Of a DNA stretch of 64,000 bases, positions 13,566-25,020 are shown in pieces. Position 1 is the first letter of the stretch; every line of letters begins with the position of its first letter. The stretch lies in assembly GCA_036971475.1 (NCBI GenBank), contig JBAIZL010000003.1, positions 86,723,042-86,787,041 of the forward strand, read 5' to 3'. Source of the DNA: Prosapia bicincta. Taxonomy: Eukaryota > Arthropoda > Insecta > Hemiptera > Cercopidae. The translations under genes and the position numbers were made by a program. A model generated the notes under the pieces. It saw only the letters and a list, made by a program, of their open reading frames with translations, was not told where the DNA came from and did not search any database.

Positions 13566-14577
13566 AAAACTACCTTCATCAACTTTAAAAAAACAACTCT
13601 TACGTTCAAAACGTTTCTTTATTAAAAACCTTTACTAAAAATAAAATTTTTTATTACTATCGTTGGAGGTAACCTTGTTTTCATGAAAACATGAGCTTTT
13701 TTATGGTGGACAAGCGTAAAATGGAGAAAGGTATTTAACTCTCTGCGCAGTTAAAGAGGCGTGGTTGTTGGAGTGTCAAGTTCGCCGAAATTGTAAACCA
13801 TAACCTCCTTAAAGCTTCAAAAGGATATTCTATTCACTGGTACTCCTGGGTACTACTCAGAGTGGTTGATTTTGTTCACTGACAAAATGTTTAAGGGCGT
13901 CCCACAGTTTTGGGATTCGGAAAAAGCGCTTCGTTGAGTAAGAACATTTTTTGTTAAATTTCTGAAGATGATCGAAATCTTCCTAATATTTCCGAAACCA
14001 TTAAAATAAGATCTGCAAAATCTAACAGCTGTTTTCATCTTCATACTGAAATTAATTGCAGGTTATGTTGGTATAATTTTCGAATACATATTTCGTATAT
14101 TTAATTAAATTAAGTTATTTATTATATGATTTTATAGAGCGGATTTATTTACTTAAAAGGTGATGGTATTTTTTGTGTTGTATACTATTAAGTTAATATG
14201 CATCAGTGAAAATGACATATTGTCATTAAAACGGATATGATAATGAAGTTGTTGTAATTGTGAGTCGTAGAATGTTATTTTTTTATTTACATTAGGTTAA
14301 TACTAACAATAAACTTAATCTAATTATTAAAATGAAGCAGTTGAAGTGATATTGTCCAATATCATTTATGGTTATAAAAATAATAATTTTTATACCGATA
14401 AAACACTCAATAATGAATTCAATACATAATAAATGAGCGCGATATATATATATATATTGGTTCCAACGTATTTAGGCGTGTTTGAAACGTCTTAGTAATT
14501 AATTATTTATCAGATATTAAAATAGTTTGACAGTGCAACCGCTTGTGTGGTGTGTGTGGGTGTCTGATTGTATGGTT
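13566..14577. other. AT-rich spacer, nothing recognised
   Basis: AT-rich sequence with a small (TA)n near 14442-14456. The short frame at 13853-14044 on the minus strand has no recognisable content. Confidence 0.5.
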
Positions 14578-14609
14578 CTCTCTCCCTCCTTCTCTCTCTC
14601 TCTCTCTCT

Positions 14610-14642
<33 letters not shown>
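14578..14642. repeat. (CT)n-(TG)n compound microsatellite
   Basis: Imperfect (TCTC)n passes directly into (TG)n. The overlapping 61-codon frame is a microsatellite artefact. Confidence 0.9.
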
Positions 14643-14646
<4 letters not shown>

Positions 14647-14917
14647 ATTATATTTTGTACAGGTCACACTTTTAAACAGAATTCTGCAAACGCATTTAAC
14701 TGAAAAAGAAAATGGAATGAATATATAAACTTATATTTATATGATCTGAATTTTTCGTTACGGTGCTCACCTCTTCCGGTGTCCCAACTGTCACATTTTA
14801 TTAATTTTTATTGTGTATTGTAAAGTTCAACTTTGTTACCTGTATATGCAAAATTGTTGTTGACGTTATTATGTAATAACAATAGTTCACATTTATTCAC
14901 AACTAATAATTTATTTA

Positions 14918-14956
14918 CTCACGCGCGTTTCGACGACAACGTCTTTATCAGTGCGT
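14918..14956 (-). ncRNA. Hammerhead-ribozyme-like motif, degenerate
   Basis: Read on the minus strand: CTGATAA (14951-14945), an extra A, stem II GACG-TTGT-CGTC, then GAA, then a near-palindromic ACGCGC. This is the hammerhead core order (CUGANGA, stem II, GAA, stem III). G8 is changed to A and stem I does not pair well, so this copy is probably inactive. It is the inverted partner of the motif at 15028-15069. Confidence 0.5.
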
Positions 14957-15027
14957 TATAACGGCTACAAAATCTAAATCACATCTTGAGTTGTAAAGTA
15001 TTTATAATTTAGATTTGTAGTAGTTAT

Positions 15028-15069
15028 AGCTCACTGATGATAACATTGCCATCGAAACGCGTTTGAGTC
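15028..15069 (+). ncRNA. Hammerhead-ribozyme-like motif
   Basis: The core CTGATGA is at 15034-15040, GAA at 15054-15056, followed by palindromic stem III ACGCGT (15057-15062), H17 as T15063, and TGAG (15064-15067) pairing with CTCA (15030-15033) as stem I. Stem II is weakened by substitutions. Together with the minus-strand motif at 14918-14956 and flanking complementary sequence (GGCTACAAAATCTAAAT against ATTTAGATTTGTAG) it forms an inverted pair about 150 bp across. The call rests on motif order and pairing by eye; self-cleavage is not demonstrated. Confidence 0.6.
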
Positions 15070-15623
15070 AAAAATTATCAAATTTAAGTCAAAATGTATA
15101 GTTAATTACCATCTTTGGGTAGCAAGCTAAGAGCAAAAACATTTGTTGGGTTACTTTTAGGGTGTTTGCTTTTACTGTATTCCTATCTGTTACATTTAAA
15201 TGTTGAAGTACTGAGAAACGTATATTTTGCACAGGCGTGTCGATAGTGCGATGGAAATCGATAATTCAAACGGAATCGATCCTAGATTAGCTCGGATTTT
15301 ACGCGCTGCACTGTAATTATATCGGAATGATGTTAAAACCTGGTCGGCGGGCTCATTAAGGTAACAACTGCCAAGGAACCTGTCCGAAGGAGTCTACCCG
15401 CATACTCACGCCTATATAATATGAGGGACGTTTTTGCGTGCATTATAATTTCGTTTGCTCACAATTAGATGAAACTACGAACTTTTATTAGTGGTTTGAG
15501 CTTAAAGGTAAAATTATATTATAGGAATGGAAATGGCAAAACGGAATCACTTTCTAGATATCGTTGTAACAGAGCGTACAATAACGGCACGATACTTCTG
15601 CTACTCTCTGAAAAACAAATAAA

Positions 15624-15796
<173 letters not shown>

Positions 15797-15904
15797 ATCT
15801 TGGCAAACTCACTACTTACTTATAGGCTATATCTCAGCAGAGGCGTTTTACACTTAGACAGTGCATTGTACATTGCTGCAAGTCACGGACAAGACTACCT
15901 GCTG

Positions 15905-16115
15905 AGCTGTGAAATGTTATTGTGAATATGTGTGTTTTTGGTTTTCTGAGATGTGTTGTTCTGTCTGTAGTTTTTCTATTATATATTCGGATACAGTGTT
16001 TGTTTGCGGGTGTTTTATCGTTTGTTATGTCTTGTGGTTGGTTTGTGAGGTGTTTGTATATTACGAAATGTTCAGTTGTGTTCACTTGTGTAATAACAAG
16101 TATCTACGAACGTTA
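15905..16115 (-). other. A/C-rich minus-strand block, possible retroelement fragment
   Basis: On the minus strand this block is very rich in A and C and poor in G and T. That is the same unusual strand bias as the Penelope-like ORF at 29.5-30.2 kb. The minus frame at 15834-16085 is Thr/Asn/Lys-rich but shows no diagnostic motif. It may be a fragment of a related element; this is inference from composition only. Confidence 0.25.
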
Positions 16116-16370
16116 AATTTATAGATTTGAATGGAATTAGTTTTTCTTGTAAATATATATATATATGCGTAGTTAAATGAAATAATTTCATAAACATGAA
16201 AATTTTATTTTATTTGACGTATTTGTTAAAGCTTTTTGCTGATTGATATTATCAGCATTTTCAAACCTTGAAGTTATATTACTACATTAGAACTCTAATG
16301 ATGGTATAATTTACTGAAAATCTCTTACAAGCAGTTCCAGAATTTTTTAAAATTTTATAACAAAGCCGTG

Positions 16371-16697
16371 AGTTTTTCTAGGTAGTCGTCTATAATTATT
16401 TTAGAGTTTTAAGCTTGAGTTTTTCTAGGTAGTCGTCTATAATTATTTTAGAGTTTTAAGCTTGATTTTTTCTAGGTAGTCGTCTATAATTATTTTAGAG
16501 TTTTAAGCTTGAGTTTTTCTAGGTAGTCGTCTATAATTATTTTAGAGTTTTAAGCTTGAGTTTTTCTAGGTAGTCGTCTATAATTATTTTAGAGTTTTAA
16601 GCTTGAGTTTTTCTAGTTGGTCGTCTATAATTATTTTAGAGTTTTAAGCTTGAGTTTTTCTAGGTAGTCGTCTATAATTATTTTAGAGTTTTAAGCT
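16371..16697. repeat. 47-bp minisatellite, 7 units
   Basis: Seven near-perfect copies of a unit beginning GAGTTTTTCTAGGTAGTCGT and ending TTTTAGAGTTTTAAGCTT. One unit carries AGTTGGTCG instead of AGGTAGTCG. No ORF. Confidence 0.97.
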
Positions 16698-16769
16698 AAC
16701 TTGTAAAATTAAAAAAAAAACGTTTCGACGGAATTTTCAAACTGTTTCTTGTCAATATTTATTTAATAA

Positions 16770-16770
<1 letters not shown>

Positions 16771-16823
<53 letters not shown>
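16771..16823. repeat. (TA)n microsatellite
   Basis: Perfect (TA)n of about 50 bases. Confidence 0.95.
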
Positions 16824-16825
<2 letters not shown>

Positions 16826-17241
16826 CCTAGTGTATCCAGTATCTTCATTTTACATGCTACTATTATTTTAATAATACTCCAATAACAATAAAGCTAAAAG
16901 ATATGAAATAATTTTAATAAAATTAATATATAATTCGACTATTGGAAATACAATTAATAAAACTTTTACATTCATCACTATTTTAAATTAAAATAGTTGT
17001 TTCCTTGAATCTGTAGGATATCAATACGTCCCTAGCAATATCAAATTTCTTCTTCTTGACGCGTTTCGGAAAAAACTTACTAAATCGAAACCTTCTTTAT
17101 GTACAAAAATTTTAGAGCCTCGCAGAAACCTAGAATATTGTATAAGTATTATATCATTGATGAGATTTTTACAATTTTTTTGTCCCCTTTAAGGCCGAGT
17201 GATTGCAGTTATAAAACAAAAATGTAATAATGTCCTTAATG

Positions 17242-17249
17242 TGACGTCA
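17242..17249. promoter_or_regulatory. Full CRE-type octamer
   Basis: Perfect palindromic TGACGTCA about 70 bases before the start codon of the repeat-containing ORF at 17318. This octamer is the binding site of CREB/ATF-family factors. Whether it acts as a promoter element here is unknown. Confidence 0.25.
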
Positions 17250-17317
17250 TAGTTTGTCCTACTTTAAAAGTTCTATCAAGAGTTGTTACTATAAGCGACC
17301 ACTAAGAGAGGATTCTG

Positions 17318-18133
17318 ATGTGTTTATTTATACCAGTGACAAAAAAGGATCAAATAGGACTAACCAAGGTACATTTGCTGGCAATTAATACGGGAGAGAT
17401 TATCGCACAGTGTGGGCAGGAGCACTTACCTGGAGGAAAGCGAGGCATCAACGCACTACCTTTAAAGTCTCTTGTGACTGAGAGCATAAACGCACTACCC
17501 TTAAAGTCTCTTGTGACTGAGAGCATAAACGCACTACCCTTAAAGTCTCTTGTGACTGAGAGCATCAACTCACTACCCTTAAAGTCTCTTGTGACTGAGA
17601 GCATCAACGCACTACCTTTAAAGTCTCTTGTGACTGAGAGCATAAACGCACTACCCTTAAAGTCTCTTGTGACTGAGAGCATCAACTCAGTACCCTTAAA
17701 GTCTCTTGTGACTGAGAGCATCAACGCACTACCTTTAAAGTCTCTTGTGACTGAGAGCATAAACGCACTACCCTTAAAGTCTCTTGTGACTGAGAGCATC
17801 AACGCACTACCCTTAAAGTCTCTTGTGACTGAGAGCATCAACGCACTACCCTTAAAATCTCTTGTGACTGAGAGCATAAACGCACTACCCTTAAAGTCCC
17901 TTGTGACTGAGAGCATCAACGCACTACCCTTAAAGGCTCTTGTGACTGAGAGCATCAACGCACTACCCTTAAAGGCTCTTGTGACTGAGAGCATCAACGC
18001 ACTACCCTTAAAGGCTCTTGTGACTGAGAGCATCAACGCACTACCCTTAAAGTCTCTTGTGACTGAGAGCATAAAGGTAGGAGGACAAAACGATTTACTT
18101 CTTGTTCAAAAACAATGTATTCACGTCCTATAG
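17318..18133 (+). CDS. Open frame spanning a 39-bp minisatellite (16 units); doubtful gene
   Basis: The frame is open for 271 codons. It has about 43 non-repeat residues at the N-terminus, then exactly sixteen 13-residue repeats of type INALPLKSLVTES from 17447 to 18070, then about 20 residues. The DNA unit is 39 bp, so frames stay open on both strands (240 codons on the minus strand, repeats of type MLSVTRDFKGSAL). Substitutions are a mixture of silent and replacement changes (N/S, A/S/V). No signal peptide or known domain is visible. On the minus strand a perfect 5' splice site CAG|GTAAGT lies at the array edge (17426-17434), so the repeat could instead be an exon of a minus-strand transcript. 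A non-coding minisatellite is the default explanation. Confidence 0.3.
   Translation: MCLFIPVTKKDQIGLTKVHLLAINTGEIIAQCGQEHLPGGKRGINALPLKSLVTESINALPLKSLVTESINALPLKSLVTESINSLPLKSLVTESINALPLKSLVTESINALPLKSLVTESINSVPLKSLVTESINALPLKSLVTESINALPLKSLVTESINALPLKSLVTESINALPLKSLVTESINALPLKSLVTESINALPLKALVTESINALPLKALVTESINALPLKALVTESINALPLKSLVTESIKVGGQNDLLLVQKQCIHVL
17447..18070. repeat. 39-bp minisatellite, 16 units
   Basis: 624 bases, exactly 16 x 39. Unit landmarks are ATCAACGCACTACCCTTAAA and GTCTCTTGTGACTGAGAGC. Variants cluster: AAAGGCTCT occurs in three consecutive units near the right end, and ATAAACGCA alternates with ATCAACGCA. Confidence 0.97.
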
Positions 18134-18385
18134 TTTCAATAACAAGTATTAAACAAGCAAGGAAACACTAATATAATTAATTTGCACTAAATTTATCGTA
18201 TCGTATTTGATTACGATACGAAACAATCGCTATACATCGCCGAATGTGAGGAGCCCGTAAGTTTCTGTCGAGTCCGCGTCGTCTGGTGATTTCTTGCGGA
18301 CATGTGGAGCCGAGTTGCTCCGCGCTGCCGAAACGAGAACACGATAAGCGAGTGTAGTTGCAAGAAAATAATAACTGTGTGTGTG

Positions 18386-18506
18386 TCAAGAAAAGAGCTC
18401 TTGAGGTTGAGTTTGTTGAAAAAATAAATTATAAAAAAAAACAAATGAAAAATTAGTCATTATTCTGTCGTTTCGTTGTGTTTATCGCAATTTATGTCAA
18501 GGTTGC
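18386..18506 (-). mobile_element. Dispersed repeat, copy 2, linked to a microsatellite
   Basis: This is the reverse complement of the repeat at 3804-3925, sharing landmarks TCAAGAAAAGAGCTCTTGAG and GTCGTTTCGTTGTGTTTATC. The (TA)n(GT)n microsatellite at 18525-18757 sits at the same end of the repeat as in copy 1. Confidence 0.75.
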
Positions 18507-18523
18507 AAATATATATATTAGTT

Positions 18524-18759
<236 letters not shown>

Positions 18760-19403
18760 GTATGTGTATGGGTGGTTGTGTGGGGTGTATACTATATTAT
18801 TCATTCTATAATAAATTTCGCTTGTATCTGGCATGGCTCTTATTCAATTTTTTCTTTGATATTTCCTATATCAATTCGTTGGCACAGTATTCTCCTTATT
18901 TCACTAAACGTTTTGTGCCTCTTTTCTTATTATATTTGGTGCGTTTTGAGCATTTATATAGTGACACGTTTTTGTAAATACTTCGTCAGGATATAATATT
19001 GCAAAGGAGGTTCTTTTTGCCTTTAAATACTTGTACTACTCTAAGAATTAAATCTGAATGCACTCTGAACATAACAATATATTAAATAGTTTATCTTTAT
19101 TCTCAACCACTCTGTAAAATCTTGTATGGTTTCCGAAGTCACTATGGTTTTCGAAGACCTATATTTTTTATAGGTCCATCCGTTGTGACGATTAAATAAC
19201 CAGAAATATGCTTGATCACACCTAGGCATTTTATCAAATTTATTAAAACCTTTCTCTATAAGCCTTTCTGACTCCCATGTCCGGAAGATTACAGTACATT
19301 ATATTTTTCGCAGGTCCTTGCGCTGTGACGATTAAATAACCAGCAGTATGCTTGATCAAACCTAGGTATTTTCTTAACTTTAATAAAACGTCTCTTTGAC
19401 CTT

Positions 19404-22149
19404 AACTGTCACTGTAGAACATTTCAATAGACTATCAATATCACATCGCTTAAACTCAATGAACTGATACTTTCCGGAGAACTGCTGCTGTAGAATAATT
19501 GAATAGACTGCCTATGGTCTATCGGTAAAACTGAATCAACTATTAGTTTTCAGTGAACTGTCAATGTAGAACATTATAATTGACTACCAATGTAATATCG
19601 GTAAAACTGAAGGAACTGTTACTTTCCGGTGAACTGTGACTGAAGAACATTTCAATAGTCTGACAATGGCATAGTAAAACTCAATAAACTGTCCATTTTC
19701 TGTGAACGGTAGAGAATATTTTAATTAACTGTCAATGGCATATCGGTAAACCTGAATGAACTGTTACTTTTCGGTGAACTGTCACCGTAGAAGATTTTAA
19801 CAAACTGCCATTGGAATATCAGTAAAACTGAATGAACTGTTACTTTCCGTGAACTGTCACCGTAGAACATTCTAACAAACTGCCAATTGAATATCAGTAA
19901 AACTGAATGAACTGTTATTTTCCGTGAACTGTCACCGTAGAACATTTTAACAAACTGCCATTGAAATATCGGTAAAACTGAATGAACTGTTACTTTCCGT
20001 GAACTGTCACTATAGAACATTCTAACATACTGCCAATGGAATATCGTTAAAACTGAAGGAACTGATACTTTCCGGTGAACTGTGACTGAAGAACATTTCA
20101 ATAGTCTGACAATGGCATAGTAAAACTCAATAAACTGTCCATTTTCGGTGAACGGTAGAGAATATTTTAATTAACTGCCAATGGAATATCGGTAAAACTG
20201 AATGAACTGTTACTTTTCGGTGAACTGTCACCGTAGAACATTTTAACAAACTGACAATGGAATATTGATAAAACTGAATGAACTGTTATTTCCCGTGAAC
20301 TGTCACCGTAGAACATTTTAACAAACTGCCATTGGAATATCGGTAAAACTGAATGAACTGTTACTTTCCATGAACTGTCACCGTAGAACATTTTAACAAA
20401 TTGACAATAGAATATTGGTAAAACTGAATGAACTGTCACCGTAGAACATTTTAACAAACTGCCAATGGAATATCGGTAAAACTGAATGAACTGTTACTTT
20501 TCGGTGAACTGTCACCGTAGAACATTTTAACAAACTGACAATGGAATATTGATAAAACTGAATGAACTGTTATTTCCCGTGAACTGTCACCGTAGAACAT
20601 TTTAACAAACTGCCATTGGAATATCGGTAAAACTGAATGAACTGTTACTTTCCATGAACTGTCACGTAGAACATTTTAACAAACTGCCATTGGAATATCG
20701 GTAAAACTGAATGAACTGTTACTTTCCATGAACTGTCACCGTGGAACATTTTAACAAATTGACAATAGAATATTGGTAAAACTGAATGAACTGTCACCGT
20801 AGAACATTTTAACAAACTGCCAATGGGATATCGGTAAAACTGAATGAACGGTTACTTTTCGTGTACTGTCACCGTAGAACATTTTAACAAACCGCCAATG
20901 GAATATTGGTAAAACTGAATGAACTGTTACTTTCCGTGAACTCTCAACGTAGAACATTCTAACAAACTGCCAATGGAATATCGTTAAAACTGAAGGAACT
21001 GTTACTTTCCGGTGAACTGTGACTGAAGAACATTTCAATAGTCTGACAATGGCATAGTAAAACTCAATAAACTGTCCATTTTCTGTGAACGGTAGAGAAT
21101 ATTTTAATTAACTGCCAATGTCATATCGGTAAACCTGAATGAACTGTTACTTTTCGGTGAACTGTCACCGTAGAAGATTTTAACAAACTGCCATTGGAAT
21201 ATCAGTAAAACTGAATGAACTGTTACTTTCCGTGAACTGTCACCGTAGAACATTCTAACAAACTGCCAATGGAATATCGGTAAAACTGAATGAACTGTTA
21301 TTTTCCGTGAACTGTCACGTAGAACATTTTAACAAACTGCCATTGGAATATCGGTAAAACTGAATTAACTGTTACTTTCCGTGAACTGTGACTGAAGAAC
21401 ATTTCATTAGTCTGACAATGGCATAGTAAAACTCAATAAACTGTCCATTTTCGGTGAACGGTAGAGAATATTTTAATTAACTGTCAATGGAATATCGGTA
21501 ACCCTGAATGAACGGTTACTTTTTGGTGAACTGTCACCGTACAACATTTTAACAAACTGCCATTGGAATATCGGTAAAACTGAATGAACTGTTACTTTCC
21601 ATGAACTGTCACCGTAGAACATTTTAACAAATTGACAATAGAATATTGGTAAAACTGAATGAACTGTCACCGTAGAACATTTTAACAAACTGCCAATGGA
21701 ATATCGGTAAAACTGAATGAACTGTTACTTTTCGTGAACTGTCACAGTAGAACATTTTAACAAACTGCCAATGGAATATTGGTAAAACTGAATGAACTGT
21801 TAATTCCCGTGAACTGTCGCCGTAGAACATTTGAACAAACTGACAATGGAATATCTGTAAAACTAAATGAACTGACAGTTTTCGGTGAACTCTCACTGTA
21901 GCACATTTTAATTAACTTCCAATGGAATATCGGTAAAACGGAATGAACTGTTACTTTTTAGTGAACTGTAACTGAAGAACATTTTAATTAACTTCCAATG
22001 GAATATCGGTAAAACTGAATGAACTGTTACTTTTCGGTGAACTGAAACTGAAGAACATTTTAATAGACTGTTAATGGAATATCGGTAAAACGGAATGAGT
22101 CCGTCAGTTTTCGATGAATTTCCAATGTCATACATTTTAATAGACATTT
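19404..22149. repeat. About 75-bp minisatellite with higher-order structure, about 36 units
   Basis: Units of 75-76 bp carry AACTGTCACCGTAGAACATT, AACAAACTGCCAATGGAATA, TCGGTAAAACTGAATGAACT and GTTACTTTCCGTG. A variant block with GTGACTGAAGAACATTTCAATAGTCTGACAATGGCATAG recurs near 19630, 20065, 21010 and 21385, so the array is organised in larger repeated blocks. Because the common unit is divisible by three, minus-strand frames of 70-126 codons stay open with 25-residue repeats (landmarks TVHSVLPIF and FVKMFYGDSS). One-base length changes (CCGTG or CGGTG) break frame repeatedly, which argues against coding. Confidence 0.95.
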
Positions 22150-22202
22150 TATTTTCTATAACATTCCCATATATGATCCTATAAATATTCACCAATTTCT
22201 AG

Positions 22203-22291
22203 ATTCTTTATTCCGTACTCGGAGCATCAGACAGTTCTGTAGATGCCGTACGTCCGGAATGCGTCAAGCGCAAAGGTGATTGCATCACAAA
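22203..22291 (+). CDS. Candidate internal exon, unknown small Cys-containing product
   Basis: The segment is bounded by a good acceptor (TTCACCAATTTCTAG ending at 22202) and a perfect donor (ACAAA|GTAAGT, GT at 22292-22293). The 89-nt interval has one frame open throughout, beginning ILYSVLGASDSS, then VDAVRPE, and containing a C-x6-C pair (ECVKRKGDC). Codons are GC-richer than the flanks and CpG is frequent, unlike the adjacent minisatellite. It begins immediately after the 75-bp array. The Cys spacing would suit a small secreted Cys-rich protein, but one pair of cysteines is far too little to assign a family. No neighbouring exon was identified. Confidence 0.42.
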
Positions 22292-22394
22292 GTAAGTCAG
22301 ACCTTTAATGTAGCCAATTTAACAGATTTATATAGTTGAATACACTACTGTCAACTACAACTAGTAGCTCAGGGGAAGGTAGAGAGTAAACTCG

Positions 22395-22560
22395 GATCCG
22401 GAAAATGACATTCGTGGGTCGACAACTTAAAAGAGTGGTTTGGATTGGCATCTCTTCAATTATTCAGAAATGTGGCAAAGTTAAAACCGTCGCGATGATA
22501 GCCAACCTGAAGAAGGCCACATGAAGAAGAATATACCCTGGCAGAGAAGTAAAATGTTAT
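22395..22560 (+). pseudogene. Probable non-LTR retrotransposon C-terminal remnant
   Basis: Across shifted plus frames the translation gives VDNLKEWFGLASLQLFRNVA and then MIANLKKAT followed by a stop. This resembles the W-x-D-x-I-x-E-W...R-W-x-x-M-I-A-N-L tail common at the end of LINE ORF2 proteins. It is short and frame-broken. Confidence 0.4.
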
Positions 22561-24388
22561 AATAAGCACTTTAAAAATTATATTTAAGATTTATTTTATT
22601 ACGTATTAGAAAAACTTGTTCTTTAATGAAGTTTGACGTCCTGCTAAGTTAGTCTAGGGGAACCTAAGATTGACGAGTAGAAAATGTTTCAAGCACTAGG
22701 TCAACTATTGGCACTACTTTTGAAAATAAATCTGGAATATTATTAGAATGGAAGTCTGAATCTGTGCATGACAACATCAGATTTCATCTCTAGTTATTAA
22801 TAATTTAATGATATATTGATGTAATAGCAAATGCTCATAATTTGCATGCAATTTTATTGATTTGAACTTTAAAATACTATTCCAACAATGAATAAATATT
22901 TTTTTTATATAGGTCTGAATATAGACTACATGCGTTTTAGGTAACTACATAGTTTCATAGATAACTACAGATACAGTTGACTTACGTACATTAAAATAAT
23001 AGTTTCTCAATTGATACATGTATTTTTTTAATGAGACTATTAGAAAATATTAACAATTTAAAACGTGTCAATTTATTTTTTATTGGTGGTGTTTTGCAGT
23101 TTTGTTGGGAGATTTTTTAAATAATAAAAACAAACCAAATAGAATTGGTCAGAAACTGCTTATTTAATTTTATATTTTCCATTCCATAAAAAGTAGTTCA
23201 GAATTTTTAATGCTCATTACTGTTTGAAAATTGTTTTCTTAATTTTAACAAACGAAATTTTTCTGAAGATTCTACATTTACCTGTGCTATTAGGTTTAAA
23301 AATATTAAATTTAAAAAGAGGTGAAATCGATATAAACATTTTAAACAATCAGTAATCTACGGCTTTGAATTAGTGTCAGTTCTTTTTCATTTAACGTAAA
23401 TAACTTTTTTCTTTTTTTCATTTCAATTAAATAATAAATTCTATCAGATAAATTTAAAAAATTTTAAACAGCTATAGCTACGAGCCGTAATTTTCAAATA
23501 TCGATGTGGTGATTTTTAAAATAATTTATAAAGAATACTAAATTTAGGATCCATTAATACTAATATTGAATTGTTAAATTCAAGTCAAGATGTAAATTTA
23601 TGTGTATATTTTTATATGTAATACTTATTTAAAGTGTAGGACTTATAGCATTACGATTTATAAAATTATAATCCTTACTTGGCATTTTATGTTTTCTCTC
23701 GTCTTCATGTAGGTTACAACCTTTTCACATAACCTCACTTTTTAACCTAACAATGCTTGAATCTGTGTAAAAATTCAATTCCTGTGTATATTTTTAAACT
23801 TTAAAATCCTTTTGAACATTAAAATATTCTATTTAAATCAATGGGATAGAAATGTATTTTAAAATATAAAATATAATGCTCTTAACGATAAAATCCATAC
23901 AAACAAATCTTAATATATATTTGTAGCAATTCTAAAATATTTAATAATTTTTAGGTTATATTAACTATTGATTGTTGTACATTGAAGTAGAATAAGATAA
24001 TAAAATACATTAATGATATTATTATTAAATACAAACACACATCTAATTAAATTTAAGGCTTAAATTATTAACAAAATTCAATCATTTATACGATTTCTTA
24101 AATGTATAACTCTTCCTAAAGGTTATATAATAAACAATTACCTTTAAATTACTTGAACGACGATAGAGCCCGTAACCCCTTACCAGTGTAATCAGTGATG
24201 TAACTTAAAAACTAAAAAAATACACAGAAACTCACATTGTACAAAAATGAAATAAAAACCAACACATTTAAATGAAAGCGATAAAAAATTTAAGTAACAA
24301 AATCAAAATAAATTATTTAACACACCAAAAAATTTTTTTTAAAACGCTAAAAGATTAGTCACATTTAAAAGCACTGCACCAAACACAC
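22561..24388. other. AT-rich spacer, nothing recognised
   Basis: Very AT-rich sequence with no open frame of note, no inverted ends and no tandem repeat. Confidence 0.55.
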
Positions 24389-24533
24389 CGGTAAAATGTG
24401 AAATTGATTAACTTCGGGTTCGTCGAGGTATGAAACGTCGGCTTCGGAGGTTGGACTTAGACTGTCAGGCTTGTACGAGTATGCCCGGGCTGTTAGTTCA
24501 CGCATGCGTCCTGCACGCGCCTCTACGTATAGT
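24389..24533 (-). CDS. Candidate internal exon, unknown product
   Basis: On the minus strand a 145-nt interval lies between an acceptor (CTTTCATTGAACAG) and a possible donor (CCG|GTGTGT). After one leading base it contains exactly 48 open codons: LYVEARAGRMRELTARAYSY, then KPDSLSPTSEADVSYLDEPE, then VNQFHILP. The segment is a sharp island of GC and CpG in strongly AT-rich DNA, and the residues are acidic/Ser/Pro/Tyr-rich as in a cytoplasmic tail or linker. If the donor is not used, the frame continues 7 codons to a stop after VCLVQCF, so it could be a terminal exon. I match it to no family. Confidence 0.4.
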
Positions 24534-24770
24534 CTGTTCAATGAAAGATACAGTATTGAATTATTGCATTTTACTATTAAATACATTGTCATTTTTGTAA
24601 GAATGTAAAAAAAATCAACGGAATTTATACTGAAAAGAATCATAATCAGTACGTGTTAAATGTTTTTATATATAGCAACTATTTATCAGCATTCCTTTTG
24701 CTGTAATCACTTAGATTAAAAAACCAGTACAGGTCTAGAACTTTTAAAATATTTAATCGTTTGAATATAA

Positions 24771-24774
<4 letters not shown>

Positions 24775-24818
<44 letters not shown>

Positions 24819-24947
24819 CGTTTTCTTCTTTAATAATTTAAAACAACATAGGTTATTCAAATACAAGAATATTTATTAATTTATATCCAGATAAAAATGG
24901 ATATAAATTAATAAATATTCTTGTATTTGAATAACCTATGTTGTTTT

Positions 24948-25017
<70 letters not shown>
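24775..25017. mobile_element. Palindromic mini-element inside a (TA)n array, hammerhead lost
   Basis: Between two (TA)n blocks (about 24775-24812 and 24951-25017) lies an almost perfect palindrome. AACAACATAGGTTATTCAAA through TTTATATCCA is mirrored after a short spacer by TGGATATAAATT through CCTATGTTGTTTT. The arms and the outer flank AAATACGTTTTCTT match the element at 33172-33435 in reverse orientation, but the central hammerhead portion present there is absent. Confidence 0.8.

Positions 25018-25020
<3 letters not shown>

Noticed and set aside
16170..16270. Hairpin TGCTGATTGATATTATCAGC next to AAGCTT as a further hammerhead
   Set aside because: The order is partly right on the minus strand, but stem II, GAA and stem I do not form, so I count it only as a possible fossil.
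16715..16745. ACGTTTCGACGGAATTTTCA as a hammerhead 3' half
   Set aside because: The GTCGAAACGT part fits, but no CTGANGA core lies at the required distance.
19721..22195. Several minus-strand frames with 25-residue repeats that look like a repeat protein
   Set aside because: The DNA unit is about 75 bp, frame is lost repeatedly by one-base length changes, and conservation is at the DNA level over the entire unit.
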